This document shows positions 50,698 through 60,523 of a DNA stretch of 64,000 nt, one piece after another. Below the pieces are notes generated by a model. The model did not search any database. It saw nothing but the letters and a program-made list of their open reading frames with translations, and had not been told where the DNA came from. Source of the DNA: Nocardia fusca NBRC 14340. Its GTDB lineage: Bacteria; Actinomycetota; Actinomycetes; Mycobacteriales; Mycobacteriaceae. Where the stretch lies: the NCBI RefSeq assembly GCF_001618425.1, contig NZ_BDCU01000017.1, forward strand, positions 1-64,000. The letters are read 5' to 3'. How positions within the stretch are numbered: position 1 is the stretch's first letter; each line of letters opens with the position of its first letter. Made by a program: the position numbers and the translations under genes.

Positions 50698-52323
50698 TTG
50701 AGCACCATATTCACGAATGCGGAATCCGAATCGGATACTCCGGCACGAAAACCGCGGCGCGCCCGCTTCGGTGGTAACGGCCGGAACCACCCGCTGAACA
50801 TCGTGTTGGTGGCCCCGCCCTATTTCGATGTCCCCCCGGCCGGTTACGGCGGCGTCGAGGCCGTGGTCGCCGAACTCGCCGATACCCTGATCGCCCGTGG
50901 TCACCGGGTGACGCTACTGGGCGCCGGAAAGCCCGGTACCGAGGCCGAATTCGTCCCGGTCTGGGAGAGTACGCAGGCCGAGCGGCTGGGCGACCCCTTC
51001 CCGGAAGTGGTCAACGCGCTCAAGGTGCGGCGCGTGGTGGAGAAACTGGCCCGCTCCCGGCATATCGACATCATCCACGACCATACTTTCGCCGGCCCGT
51101 TGAACGCCCCCGCCTACGAGGCGCTGGGCATTCCGACCGCGGTCACCGTGCACGGACCGGTCGACAACGATATGTGGGAGTACTACGGTGCCCTCGACGA
51201 ACACACCCGCCTCGTCGCGATCAGCGACCGGCAGCGTGAACTGGCGCCGAGTTTCAACTGGATCGGCCGGGTGCACAATGCGCTGCGGCCCAGCGAATGG
51301 CCCTTCCGGACCGAGAAGGAGGACTATGCGCTGTTCCTCGGCCGCTACGCCTCCTACAAGGGCCCCCATCTCGCCTTACGCGCCGCGCACGAGGCCGGGA
51401 TCAAGCTGATCCTCGCCGGTAAATGCAACGAGCCGCCGGAGAAGGCGTTCTTCGCCCAGGAGATCGAGCCCCTGCTCACCGATACCGACCACGTCTTCGG
51501 GGAAGCCGACGCGGTCGCCAAACGGGAACTGCTCGCGGGCGCCCGCTGCCTGCTGTTCCCCATCCGCTGGGAAGAGCCGTTCGGCATCGTGATGATCGAG
51601 GCCATGGCCTGCGGCACCCCGGTGGTGGCGCTGCGCGGCGGCGCGGTCGAGGAAGTGATCGAGCACGGTGTCACCGGCTTCATCTGCGATCACCCCGACG
51701 AACTGCCCGCGGCCATCGCCCGCGCCGGCGAGCTGGACCCGCACGCGTGCCGGCGCCGCGTCGAAGATTATTTCGGCGTGGATCAGCTGGGTGCCGGGTA
51801 CGAGACGGCCTACTACCGCATACTCGATGCGTGGGACGAAGCCCACAGCAGCGCCCAGGCACGACACCGGTATGGAGTAGGGCATGAACGCACCGCCGAG
51901 AATTCTCAACTCCGGCCAACCCGCCGCCATCAATGGCGGCGGGGGGACCGTGACCCTGGTCGAGGCGAGCACTTTCTGCTTGTCCGACCCCCTCGGCGAT
52001 ATCCATTCCGGCACCTCGCAGGGCCTGTTCTACCGGGACTCCCGGGTGATCTCACGGTGGGAGCTGCGCCTGGACGGGCAACCGGCCGAACACCTGACGG
52101 TGCTCACACCGGAAGCCTTCAAGGGCCGCTTCATCCTGCGCAAACCCCCGCGCGCCGGAGTCGCCGACAGCACCGTGCTGGTGGTGCGCCGGCGGCTCAT
52201 CGGCAACGGGCTCAAAGAAACGATCACCGTGCGCAACCTCGGGCACGAGGACACGGCGATGACCATCACCCTGTTCGTCGATTCCGATTTCGCGGATCTG
52301 TTCGCGGTCAAGGAGGGCCGTAA
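50698..52323 (+). CDS. Glycosyltransferase family 4 with aberrant 3' extension
   Basis: A GT-B retaining glycosyltransferase of the GT4 family. It has NIVLVAPPYFDVPPAGYGG near the N terminus, a LFLGRYASYKGPHLALRAA core, FPIRWEEPFGIVMIEAMACG and the donor-binding Glu. The TTG at 50698 has GAGGAGGAAGAG directly before it. The family domain ends around residue 395 (near 51880), but no in-frame stop occurs until 52323. The last 146 codons run over the next gene in another frame and give an Arg-rich product with no homology. A frame change near 51850 would meet a TAG at 51878-51880, just before the next start, so a recent frameshift or a sequence error is likely. Partner of the debranching-type enzyme downstream. 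Confidence 0.8.
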   Translation: MSTIFTNAESESDTPARKPRRARFGGNGRNHPLNIVLVAPPYFDVPPAGYGGVEAVVAELADTLIARGHRVTLLGAGKPGTEAEFVPVWESTQAERLGDPFPEVVNALKVRRVVEKLARSRHIDIIHDHTFAGPLNAPAYEALGIPTAVTVHGPVDNDMWEYYGALDEHTRLVAISDRQRELAPSFNWIGRVHNALRPSEWPFRTEKEDYALFLGRYASYKGPHLALRAAHEAGIKLILAGKCNEPPEKAFFAQEIEPLLTDTDHVFGEADAVAKRELLAGARCLLFPIRWEEPFGIVMIEAMACGTPVVALRGGAVEEVIEHGVTGFICDHPDELPAAIARAGELDPHACRRRVEDYFGVDQLGAGYETAYYRILDAWDEAHSSAQARHRYGVGHERTAENSQLRPTRRHQWRRGDRDPGRGEHFLLVRPPRRYPFRHLAGPVLPGLPGDLTVGAAPGRATGRTPDGAHTGSLQGPLHPAQTPARRSRRQHRAGGAPAAHRQRAQRNDHRAQPRARGHGDDHHPVRRFRFRGSVRGQGGP

Positions 52324-53995
52324 CCACGGCGGCGGCGCCGAGCACAATGCCGTCGACGGCGATCTGCACCTGACCGACCATGCCGAACCCGGACGCGGCC
52401 TGACCATCAGCGCCACCGCCGGGGCGGTCATGCTGCCCGGCACCATCACCTGGCAGGTGGTGGTGCCGGCCCGCGGGCGCTGGGATACCGAGATCCTGGC
52501 CCATCCGGTCATGTCGCACCGCCGGGTGCCGATGGCGTTCGGCGACGACGAGGACAGCCCGATCAGCCGGTTGAAGGCGTGGCGGGCCACCGCCACCGAC
52601 CTCACCGCCACCGATCCGGCCCTGTCGGAGGTCCTGCAGCGCACCGAGAGCGATCTCGGCGCGCTGCGCATCGACGGCAGCACCGACGGCGCTCCGGCGT
52701 ATGTGGCCGCGGGCGCCCCCTGGTTCATGGCGCTGTTCGGCCGGGACAGTCTGCTCACGTCGTGGATGGCGCTGCCGCTGGATTCGGCGCTCGCCGTCGG
52801 CACCCTGCGCCGGCTGGCGGATCTGCAGGGTACGAAGGTCAACCCGATCACCGAGGAGGAGCCCGGGCGCATCATGCACGAGATGCGGCACGGCCCGGCC
52901 AGCGGCCAGGTACTCGGGGGGACCGTCTACTACGGTTCGGTCGACGCGACGCCGCTGTTCGTGATGCTGCTCGCCGAATGCTGGCGCTGGGGGGCGGGTG
53001 ACCAGGTGGTCCGCGAACTGCTCCCGGCCGCCGACGCGGCCCTGGCCTGGATCGATGAATACGGCGACGCCGACGGCGACGGGTTCGTCGAATACCGCCG
53101 GAAAACCGATCGGGGCCTGAGCAACCAGGGCTGGAAGGACAGTTTCGACGCGATCAACGACGCCTCCGGCCACCCGGCCGAACCGTCCATCGCACTGTGC
53201 GAGGTCCAGGGCTATGTGTATGCGGCCCGCATGGCCCGTGCCCAGCTCGCCGATCATTTCGGCGATACCGGCACCGCCGCCCGGCTGCGCGAACAGGCCG
53301 AAAACCTCAAGGACCGGTTCGACGAGGCGTTCTGGGTCGCCAAGAACGGCTGGTACGCCGTGGCCCTGGACGGCCAGAAGAACCAGGTCGACGCGCTGAC
53401 CAGCAACGCCGCTCAATGCCTGTGGTCCGGCATCGTATCCGACGAGCGCGCCGCCGAACTCATCGAACGACTGGCCGATGCGTGTATGGACAGCGGTTTC
53501 GGCCTGCGCACCCTCGCTGCCGGAATGGGCGCCTACAACCCGATGAGCTATCACAACGGCTCGGTGTGGCCACACGACACCGCGATCGCGGTCGCCGGAC
53601 TGCTGCGGTACCGGCATATCGCCGGCGCCTCCGACCTGGCCGAGCGCCTCACCACCGGGCTACTCGACGCGGCCATCGACTTCGGCGGCAGGCTGCCGGA
53701 ACTGTTCTGCGGTTTCGCCCGGACCGAGTTCCGCTCGCCGGTGCCCTACCCCACCTCCTGCTCCCCGCAGGCGTGGGCGAGCGCGGCACCGCTGCTGCTG
53801 GTGCGCTCCTTCCTCGGACTCTCGCCGTGTGTACCGCATCGTGTCCTGCGGGTGACCCCGCAGTTGCCCCGGGAATGGGGCAAGGTGGGCCTGACGGACC
53901 TGAGACTGGGCTCTGCCACGGTGAGCATCCACGCCGAGGGCTCCACCATGCACGTCCACGGGCTGCCCGACGACTGGAAACTCGTCACCGAATAG
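51884..53995 (+). CDS. Glycogen-debranching-type amylo-alpha-1,6-glucosidase family enzyme
   Basis: A 703-residue protein. The N-terminal beta-sandwich GDE-like domain (about 1-225, ASTFCLSDPLGDI) is followed by an (alpha/alpha)6 barrel (about 260-650) with GAPWFMALFGRDSLLTSWMA, YYGSVDATPLFVMLLAE, NQGWKDSFDAI and YHNGSVWPHDTAI, which carry the acidic catalytic residues. Likely a glycosidase acting on alpha-linked oligosaccharides or glycogen stubs. The ATG at 51884 lies inside the open 3' end of the glycosyltransferase frame; the two genes form an operon for making or remodelling a storage or stress sugar. Confidence 0.85.
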   Translation: MNAPPRILNSGQPAAINGGGGTVTLVEASTFCLSDPLGDIHSGTSQGLFYRDSRVISRWELRLDGQPAEHLTVLTPEAFKGRFILRKPPRAGVADSTVLVVRRRLIGNGLKETITVRNLGHEDTAMTITLFVDSDFADLFAVKEGRNHGGGAEHNAVDGDLHLTDHAEPGRGLTISATAGAVMLPGTITWQVVVPARGRWDTEILAHPVMSHRRVPMAFGDDEDSPISRLKAWRATATDLTATDPALSEVLQRTESDLGALRIDGSTDGAPAYVAAGAPWFMALFGRDSLLTSWMALPLDSALAVGTLRRLADLQGTKVNPITEEEPGRIMHEMRHGPASGQVLGGTVYYGSVDATPLFVMLLAECWRWGAGDQVVRELLPAADAALAWIDEYGDADGDGFVEYRRKTDRGLSNQGWKDSFDAINDASGHPAEPSIALCEVQGYVYAARMARAQLADHFGDTGTAARLREQAENLKDRFDEAFWVAKNGWYAVALDGQKNQVDALTSNAAQCLWSGIVSDERAAELIERLADACMDSGFGLRTLAAGMGAYNPMSYHNGSVWPHDTAIAVAGLLRYRHIAGASDLAERLTTGLLDAAIDFGGRLPELFCGFARTEFRSPVPYPTSCSPQAWASAAPLLLVRSFLGLSPCVPHRVLRVTPQLPREWGKVGLTDLRLGSATVSIHAEGSTMHVHGLPDDWKLVTE

Positions 53996-54114
53996 CAATC
54001 GCGCGGTGTGTCTACATCGCGAACGGGTGCCGGGACGATATCTTGGGTGGTTGAGTTGATCATGGCCCCTTAGGATGGACGTCTGTCCACCAGTCGTCCG
54101 TAAGGGGTGGAACC

Positions 54115-54867
54115 ATGAATATCGTTGCCCGGCATCTTTTTCTAGCGATCGCGATCGCGCTCTCGCTGGCCGTCGCCCCCGCGGGGGCGAACGCCATGAC
54201 AATCGATCCGCCCGGCCCCGCACCCGTGGCCTCGGTAACTCCCTCCGACGGTGCTCTCGTCGGCATCGCCCATCCGGTTACCGTCCGGTTCTCCGACGCG
54301 GTCACAGATCGGGCCCGCGCCGAGCAGTCGCTATCGGTCACCGCCGGCGATCGGCTGCCCGGTTCCTACACCTGGCGCGGTGACCGGGAACTGACCTGGA
54401 CGCCCACTGGATACCTGCCGGCGAACAGCACGCTCACCGTGAATTTCGGTGACCGCCGTACCCAGTTCCAGACCAACGGCGGGGTGATCGCCGACGCGAA
54501 CATGTCCACCCACACCTTCACCGTCAGCATGGGTGGTGTGGTGGTACGGATCATGCCCGCGTCCATGGGCAAACCCGGTTACGAGACGCCCACCGGCACG
54601 TACCCGGTGCTGGAGAAGTTCCGCAACATCATCTTCGATTCCCGGACCATCGGTATCCCCCTGGATTCCCCGGAGGGCTACCTGATCGACGGGGAATGGG
54701 CCGAGCGGCTCACCTGGGGCGGTGTCTTCGTCCATTCCGCGCCCTGGTCGGTCGATCAGCAGGGCAACTCCAATGTGAGTCACGGTTGTATCAATCTGGC
54801 TCCCGGCGACGCCTCGTGGTACTACGAGAACGTCGGTATCGGCGATCCCGTGAACATCCACTGGTGA
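54115..54867 (+). CDS. Secreted L,D-transpeptidase (YkuD domain)
   Basis: A 250-residue exported enzyme that forms 3-3 peptidoglycan cross-links. The signal peptide covers about residues 1-27 (LFLAIAIALSLAVAPAGANA). One Ig-like domain (about 40-125, VTPSDGALVGIAHPVTVRFS) precedes the catalytic YkuD domain with VFVHSAPW and SHGCINLAP (Cys about 225). There is no lipobox, and a single Ig domain makes it smaller than the mycobacterial Ldt2 type (about 400). It is flanked by its own promoter gap and a hairpin terminator. Confidence 0.92.
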   Translation: MNIVARHLFLAIAIALSLAVAPAGANAMTIDPPGPAPVASVTPSDGALVGIAHPVTVRFSDAVTDRARAEQSLSVTAGDRLPGSYTWRGDRELTWTPTGYLPANSTLTVNFGDRRTQFQTNGGVIADANMSTHTFTVSMGGVVVRIMPASMGKPGYETPTGTYPVLEKFRNIIFDSRTIGIPLDSPEGYLIDGEWAERLTWGGVFVHSAPWSVDQQGNSNVSHGCINLAPGDASWYYENVGIGDPVNIHW

Positions 54868-54873
54868 TCGGGC

Positions 54874-54900
54874 CACCGGGCGCGCCTGCCGCGCCCGGTG
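54874..54900. terminator. Hairpin after L,D-transpeptidase gene
   Basis: A perfect 11-bp stem, CACCGGGCGCG and CGCGCCCGGTG, with a 5-nt loop, 7 bp after the stop. Confidence 0.75.
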
Positions 54901-54987
54901 CCCGCCCCCGCGCTGCGGTCCGGCCGCCGATCCACTAGAACAATGAAGAGCGATCGCGCGTCGTGAACCGATGAAGGGGGCCGCGCC

Positions 54988-56124
54988 ATGGATCGACCGC
55001 CCTCGGGTCCCGCCGCCGGGGAGCAGTATCCCCGGGACCACACCGGCTCACCCGGGGAGCGGGACCCACGCACGTCACCGGAACCCGGATACGCGAATCC
55101 GGACCCGCCCCGGGGCCACACCGACCCACCCGGGCCGTGGCCCCCGTACCCGTCACCCGCACCCGGATACGCCAACCAGGATCCCGCTGCCCCGCGCGCC
55201 GACCTCTACCGCCCGCACCACGGCGATCCGGCGGTACCGGCCGATTCGACGCCCACCGAACCCATACCGGTGCTCCGGCTGCCGGGGTGGGACAGCGGTA
55301 ACGCCCGCTACGAGGGCTCGTGGTCGGACTGGGTCGCGCGGGCGAGCGCCGACGCGGCCGAGTCCGAGGGCGCCGCGGCGGAGGATCCCGGTGTGGTCCC
55401 GCCTCCCGCCGTCGATACCCGGCCCTCGTCCGGAGCCGCCGCGGCGGCCGAGGCCACCGTCGCGACCGAGGCCGAGCCGGTGGCGCCCACCGCGGACACC
55501 TCTCCCGCGGGCGCCCGGGAACGCCTGCGTCGGCGGTTGACGCCACCCGACCACACCACCGCGCCGCCACTCCGCGCCACGGCCCCCACTTCCGGCCGGA
55601 GCCGCGTGCTTCCGGTGCTGCTGGGGGTCGCGGGGGTCGCGGCTCTCGGCGCGGCCGCGTATGTGCAGTTCGCGATCGTCGGTGGGGACGAACCGCACGC
55701 CCCCACTGCGGCGCCCGGCGTCACGGTGCCCGCCGCCCCCGGCACCGACCCGCACTGCGTCGCCGAGCGGGTCGGCAACACCGTGCAGGGCAACGAACCG
55801 GGCGGCACCGATTCGGGACCCTCGGCCATCTTCGGATTCCAGCACGCCTACTACGTCGCCCGGTCCGGGGAGCAGGCCCGCGCGCTGGTCGCGGCGGACG
55901 CCGCCGTCCCGCCGGCCGCCGATATCCAGCGCGGTATCGACACCATCCCGGAGGGAACCACCTACTGCGTCCGGATCGCTCCCGGCGCGTTCGTCGGCCA
56001 GTACACCGTCACCGTCACCGAGTACCGGCCCGGATCGGCGCCGCTGGGATACAACCCGCAGCTGGTCACGACGATGCGAATCGGTGACCGGACCTTGATC
56101 ACCGGTATCGGCCCCATGCCCTGA
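54988..56124 (+). CDS. Proline-rich single-pass membrane protein
   Basis: A 378-residue protein. The first 110 residues are rich in Pro, Gly and Asp. A helical acidic stretch and a basic patch (RERLRRRLTPP) lead to one membrane helix at about 207-229 (VLPVLLGVAGVAALGAAAYV). The C-terminal roughly 140 residues are outside and contain a pair of Cys (DPHCVAERVG and GTTYCVRIAPG) that may form a disulfide. This pattern is common in mycobacterial and nocardial surface proteins. Function unknown. Confidence 0.7.
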   Translation: MDRPPSGPAAGEQYPRDHTGSPGERDPRTSPEPGYANPDPPRGHTDPPGPWPPYPSPAPGYANQDPAAPRADLYRPHHGDPAVPADSTPTEPIPVLRLPGWDSGNARYEGSWSDWVARASADAAESEGAAAEDPGVVPPPAVDTRPSSGAAAAAEATVATEAEPVAPTADTSPAGARERLRRRLTPPDHTTAPPLRATAPTSGRSRVLPVLLGVAGVAALGAAAYVQFAIVGGDEPHAPTAAPGVTVPAAPGTDPHCVAERVGNTVQGNEPGGTDSGPSAIFGFQHAYYVARSGEQARALVAADAAVPPAADIQRGIDTIPEGTTYCVRIAPGAFVGQYTVTVTEYRPGSAPLGYNPQLVTTMRIGDRTLITGIGPMP

Positions 56125-56192
56125 GTGCCACGATTCGGCCGGGATCGGCGAACGAGGTGGTCCGGCGCCCTCCCGAGGCGCAGACTCGGAAG

Positions 56193-57185
56193 ATGGACGC
56201 CATCGGTACGGCCCGGGTGCCCGATCATCCGACAGTGCAGGCCGCGCTGTCCCTCGCCCGGCGGGCGCCGTCGGTGCACAATACGCAACCATGGCGCTGG
56301 GTGTTCGACGGTCACCGGCTGCATCTGCACCGCGACACCAGCCGGCAACTGTTCTCGGCCGATCCGCAGGGCAGACAGCTGACCATCAGCTGCGGGGCCA
56401 TCCTCGACCACACCCGGACCGCGTTCGAGGCGGCGGGCTGGAACACCGAGGTGATCCGGCTGCCCGATACCGCGCCCGACCATCTCGCCACCGTCGACTT
56501 CGCGCCGGCCACCGAGGTCTCCGATACCGTCCGGGCCCGCGCCGCGGCCATCGAGCAGCGCTACACCGACCGGCTGCCGATGCTGCCGCCCCGCGACTGG
56601 GACCGGGTCGAGCCGGGCCTGCGCGCGGCGGCCGGCGCCCGCGGGGCGCAGCTCGAGATACTGGGCGATTCCGCCCGGCTGCGCCTGGCCGCCGCGTCGG
56701 CTCGATCGGCGGCGCTGCGCGAATACGATCCGCAATATCTGAACGAGCTGCACTGGTGGGCGGGTAACAACTCCCCCGCCGACGGGGTGCCGATCTCCGC
56801 GCTGATCTCGGCGGCGGAAGCGGCGCAGGTCGGGGTGGGCCGGGCCTTTCCTACCGCGCCGCCCTCGCTGCGGCGCGGTGAGCTGACCGACGCGTCACGG
56901 CTGCTGGTGCTCGGTTCGGCCACCGACAATCCCCTGGACTGGCTGCGAGCCGGGGAAGCGCTGTCCGCGGTACTGCTGGACTGCACGGTCGCCGGGCTGG
57001 CGACCTGTCCGCTGACCCATATCACCGAGGTCCCGGTGAGCCGGCGCGCCATTGCGAATCTCCTGCCCGAGCCCGCGATTCCGCAGGTCGTCATCCGGGT
57101 GGGCACCGCGCCCACCGCGGCGGCACAACCGCCGACACCACGGCGCACCGTCACCGATTTCCTGGAACTGCATCGCGGCGGCTGA
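56193..57185 (+). CDS. Acg-like nitroreductase-family protein
   Basis: A 330-residue protein of the Acg family (M. tuberculosis Rv2032-like), two nitroreductase halves in one chain. ARRAPSVHNTQPWRWVF is the conserved N-terminal block, and ERLPMLPPRDW- and WAGNNSPADGVP-like segments follow. In mycobacteria these proteins belong to the dormancy (DosR) regulon, may bind FMN in a covered site and lack clear reductase activity. The ATG at 56193 matches the family length of 331; a GTG at 56157 is the alternative. No DosR box was identified. Confidence 0.85.
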   Translation: MDAIGTARVPDHPTVQAALSLARRAPSVHNTQPWRWVFDGHRLHLHRDTSRQLFSADPQGRQLTISCGAILDHTRTAFEAAGWNTEVIRLPDTAPDHLATVDFAPATEVSDTVRARAAAIEQRYTDRLPMLPPRDWDRVEPGLRAAAGARGAQLEILGDSARLRLAAASARSAALREYDPQYLNELHWWAGNNSPADGVPISALISAAEAAQVGVGRAFPTAPPSLRRGELTDASRLLVLGSATDNPLDWLRAGEALSAVLLDCTVAGLATCPLTHITEVPVSRRAIANLLPEPAIPQVVIRVGTAPTAAAQPPTPRRTVTDFLELHRGG

Positions 57186-57254
57186 GTGGTCCGCGACCGC
57201 CGGAACATTCTCGGGCGCACCCGGCTCGGCATACCGACCGGGCGGGCGCGCGGT

Positions 57255-57842
57255 TCATTTCCCGTTCAGGTACACCGGCAGGCGGTGGTGGCCGTTGGAG
57301 ATGAAACTGGGCACCACACCGAGTTCCTCCGGTGCCGCGGCGAGTTCCATATCCGGGAATCGGCGGAAGATCGCGGGCAGGGCCACTACCGCCTCCAGCC
57401 GGGCCAGCGATGCGCCGAGGCAGTGATGCGCGCCGTATCCGAACGCCAGATGGTCCTTCACCGCGCGCGTGGGATCGAACTCGTCGGCCGTGGCACCGTG
57501 GATCTTCGGGTCCCGGCTCGCACCGGCGTACCCGGCAAGGATCGCATCGCCCTTGCTGATCTCGATCTCACCGAGCACGAAACCCGCCACCCAGGGCAGC
57601 AGCGGCCACTCGGCGGAGATCTCGCCGTTGCGGAACGCGGGCCAGTGTTGCCGGGCGTCCTTGGAAACCTGTGGCCCGGCCAGGATCTCCTCGAGCAGGG
57701 CCGCGTCGGTCACCGACCAGGCGCGCACACCACCCGGAAGTTCCACCGCGGAGACCGGGCCCTGCGCGCGGATACGGGCGATCTCACCCTGGATATCCGA
57801 ACCACCTGGATCCAGGACGAACGGGGCGGTGGGGTCCTGCAT
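57255..57842 (-). pseudogene. Internally deleted CYP154-type P450
   Basis: The frame is open for 195 residues, from ATG 57842 with CAGGAG upstream, but the middle of the P450 is missing. It matches the intact gene at 60668-61885 at both ends: PWSVTD-like N-terminal part to WPLLPWVA, then straight to EIEISKGDAILAGYAG, and AFGYGAHHCLGASLARLE with the heme Cys. About 210 residues, including the I helix and ExxR, are lost in frame. It cannot form a normal P450 fold. It is the last gene of the conservon array. Confidence 0.8.
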
Positions 57843-57868
57843 CGGAAACTCCTGACTGAACGGCCGAA

Positions 57869-59113
57869 CTAGTGAAAACCGGCCACGCTGATCGGTGGGC
57901 TCTTCGGAAAGGTGACCGGAAGTGCGGACAGTGCCCGGTGGAACGGGCCCGGCCGCCACTGCAACTCCGCGGCCGGCACCGCCAGCTCCATCTCCGGGAG
58001 GGCATCGAGCAGCTGCTCGATCGCGTCCTGCACGATCAGCACCGCCACCGGCTGCGCCGGACAGGCATGCGGGCCCGTACCGAAGGCCAGATGGGAGCGG
58101 TTGTCGGTCACGTTCCCGGTGCGGATCGCCGGATCGTTGTTACAGGCCGCCATACTGATCACCACCGGCTGATGCGCGGGCAACCACACATTGTCGATCA
58201 GGATCGGCTGCCGCGGATAGCTGATGCAGTAGTTGGCCATCGGCGGATCGTTGAACAGCACCTCGTCCAGCGCATCCCGGGTCGACAGGCTGCCGTCCAG
58301 CACATTCGCCGCGAACCGCTCATCGGTCAGCATGAGCAGCAGGGTGTTGGCGATGAGATTCTGCGGTGGTTCGATCGCCGCCCCGTACAGCGTCACCAAC
58401 TGGTGCATCATTTCTTCGTCGTCCAGTCGCACCGGGTGTTCGACCAGCCGGCTGGTGACATCGTCGCCGGGTTCGGCACGTTTGAGCCGGATCAGCTCCA
58501 AGAGCGCTTCGGACAGCATCTGATTGCCGCGTTCGGCATCGACGGTATCGAACATCGCCGCCATCCCGGTGGCCGCGCGCCGGCTGATCTCGGGCGGGCA
58601 GCCGAGCGTGGCATTGAGGGTGGAGAAGGCGAGGGGCAAAGCGTATTGGCCGACCACATCGCAGTAACCGACTTCGCAGAACGAATTGATCAGTGGGACC
58701 GCGACCTGTTCCACAGTGGTGTGCAGGCGGTGCAGATCGATCTTGCCGAGCGCCGCCGCGGCCGCCGAACGATACCGCGTGTGTTCACTGCCGGCGCTGC
58801 GGATCGGGTTGGGCCGCCACTCCATCATCGGGCGGATGGGGCAGTCGGCGGGGATATTCTGTTCCCAGACACGCGGATCGGCCGGGAAATGGTCCGGATC
58901 GTGCAGGATCTGCAGGGCGGCGTGGTAGCCGATCACCAGGGTGGCGGGGACGCCCGGCGCCAGCTCCACCGGAGCCAAGGCGCCGAAACGTCGCCGCATC
59001 TCCCGGTAGACCCGGTGCGGATCGGCTGCGTACTCCGCCGAGTACAGCGGAACTCGCGGACCGTCGAAATCCCGGGGTCCCGCGGGCGATAGAAGTGTGC
59101 TGTCGTTGTTCAC
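57869..59113 (-). CDS. Conservon P450, CYP157-like (third copy)
   Basis: A 414-residue cytochrome P450 of the conservon CvnE type. The heme loop is FGTGPHACPAQPVA with the axial Cys. The ExxR helix reads DEVLFNDPP, so the Arg is replaced, and the I-helix AGxxT is replaced by GAAIEPPQ. Loss of ExxR is known for Streptomyces CYP157 proteins, so the protein may still bind heme. The start is GTG 59113 (NNDSTLL). It is very similar to the copy at 59267-60523, and the truncated CYP154 gene follows 26 bp after its stop. Confidence 0.88.
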   Translation of the reverse strand: MNNDSTLLSPAGPRDFDGPRVPLYSAEYAADPHRVYREMRRRFGALAPVELAPGVPATLVIGYHAALQILHDPDHFPADPRVWEQNIPADCPIRPMMEWRPNPIRSAGSEHTRYRSAAAAALGKIDLHRLHTTVEQVAVPLINSFCEVGYCDVVGQYALPLAFSTLNATLGCPPEISRRAATGMAAMFDTVDAERGNQMLSEALLELIRLKRAEPGDDVTSRLVEHPVRLDDEEMMHQLVTLYGAAIEPPQNLIANTLLLMLTDERFAANVLDGSLSTRDALDEVLFNDPPMANYCISYPRQPILIDNVWLPAHQPVVISMAACNNDPAIRTGNVTDNRSHLAFGTGPHACPAQPVAVLIVQDAIEQLLDALPEMELAVPAAELQWRPGPFHRALSALPVTFPKSPPISVAGFH

Positions 59114-59266
59114 CGTCTGTGGTTCCTGCGCGAAGGGTCTCGCGGCCGGAGATCCGGCCGCCGGGCTGAGTTCGCGACTCTACCGGGAACCCAGCGCGGG
59201 CGACCGGGTTTCGCAGCGCCACAGGTGGGCGAGCACATGCATGATCGTGCGACGTTCAGCGCCCGC

Positions 59267-60523
59267 TTACCGGATCGGCGGGGACTCGGGGAAGGTGACC
59301 GGCAGCGATACCAGCGCCCGATGGAACGGGCCGGGCCGCCATCGCAGATCTGCCTGCGGTACCGCCAGTTCCATCTCCGGCACCGCGTCCAGCAACTGGT
59401 CGAGGGCGTCCTGGACGATCAGCAGCGCCACCGAACGGGCCGGACAGCTGTGCTGGCCCGCACTGAAGGCCAGATGCGACCGGTTGACCGTCGGCCCATC
59501 GGCTTTGATGGCGGGATCGTTGTTGCAGGCGGTCATACTGATCAGCACCGGCTGGTGTGCCGGCAACCAGATACCGTCGATCAGCATCGGCTGCCGCGGA
59601 TAGCTGATGCAGTAGTTGGACAGCGGCGGATCGTTGAACAGCACCTCGTCGAGAGCGTCACGGGTGGAGAGGCTGCCGTCCAGCACATTGGCCGCGAAGC
59701 GCTCATCGGTCAGCATCAGCAGGAGCGTGTTCGCGATCAGATTCTGCGGCGGCTCGGTACCCGCGCCGTACAGCAGCGCCAGCTGTTGCCGGGCCTCCTC
59801 GTCGCTCAACTGCACCGGATGCCGGACCAGCCGCGTGGTGATGTCGTCACCCGGCTGCACCCGTTTGAGCCGGGCCAGTTCCAGCAGCGCGTCGGCCTGG
59901 GTGGCATTGCCCTCGGCCGCGTCCACCGTATCGAACATGGCTGCCAGGCCGCGGGCCGCGCGGTGCCCGAGTTCGGGCGGGCAGCCGAGCATCGCGTTGA
60001 GAGTGGCGAAGATCAGCGGGGAGGCGTACTGCCCGACCACATCGCAGTAGCCGTCGGCACAGAACGAGTTGATCAGCGTGACCGCGATCTGCTCGATGGT
60101 GGGACGCAATTTGTGCATATCGATCTCGCCGATTGCCGAGACCGCGGCCGACCGGTAACGGATCTGCTCCTGGCCGACGGTGCGCATCGGATTGGGCCGG
60201 TACTCCATCATGGGCAGCACCGGGCAGTCCTCGGCTACGCCGCGCTGCCATACCCGTGGGTCGGCGGGAAAATGGTCGGGGTCGTGGAGGATTCGCAGGG
60301 CGGTGTGGTAGCCGATCACCAGGGTGGCCGGGACGCCCGGGGCCAGCTCTACCGGAGCCAGCGACCCGAAACGCTGCCGCATCTCCCGGTACACCTTGTG
60401 CGGATCGGCGGCGAACTCCTCCGAGTACAGGGGAACGTACGGGCCGATGGGATCCACCGGGGAGCCGTGGATTACGAGGTGTGGATCGGAAACGCGGTAC
60501 TGATCATGTTGTGCTGTGGTCAA
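59267..60523 (-). CDS. Conservon P450, CYP157-like (second copy)
   Basis: A 418-residue paralogue of the P450s at 57869 and 61897. The heme loop is FSAGQHSCPARSVA, and the ExxR position again reads EVLFNDPP. The TTG at 60523 (TTG ACC ACA) parallels the TTG ACC ACG start of the first copy and has GGAG 9 nt upstream; the 24-residue extension to 60595 has no homology. It is separated from the CYP154-like gene by a 144-bp gap. Substrate unknown. Confidence 0.87.
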   Translation of the reverse strand: MTTAQHDQYRVSDPHLVIHGSPVDPIGPYVPLYSEEFAADPHKVYREMRQRFGSLAPVELAPGVPATLVIGYHTALRILHDPDHFPADPRVWQRGVAEDCPVLPMMEYRPNPMRTVGQEQIRYRSAAVSAIGEIDMHKLRPTIEQIAVTLINSFCADGYCDVVGQYASPLIFATLNAMLGCPPELGHRAARGLAAMFDTVDAAEGNATQADALLELARLKRVQPGDDITTRLVRHPVQLSDEEARQQLALLYGAGTEPPQNLIANTLLLMLTDERFAANVLDGSLSTRDALDEVLFNDPPLSNYCISYPRQPMLIDGIWLPAHQPVLISMTACNNDPAIKADGPTVNRSHLAFSAGQHSCPARSVALLIVQDALDQLLDAVPEMELAVPQADLRWRPGPFHRALVSLPVTFPESPPIR

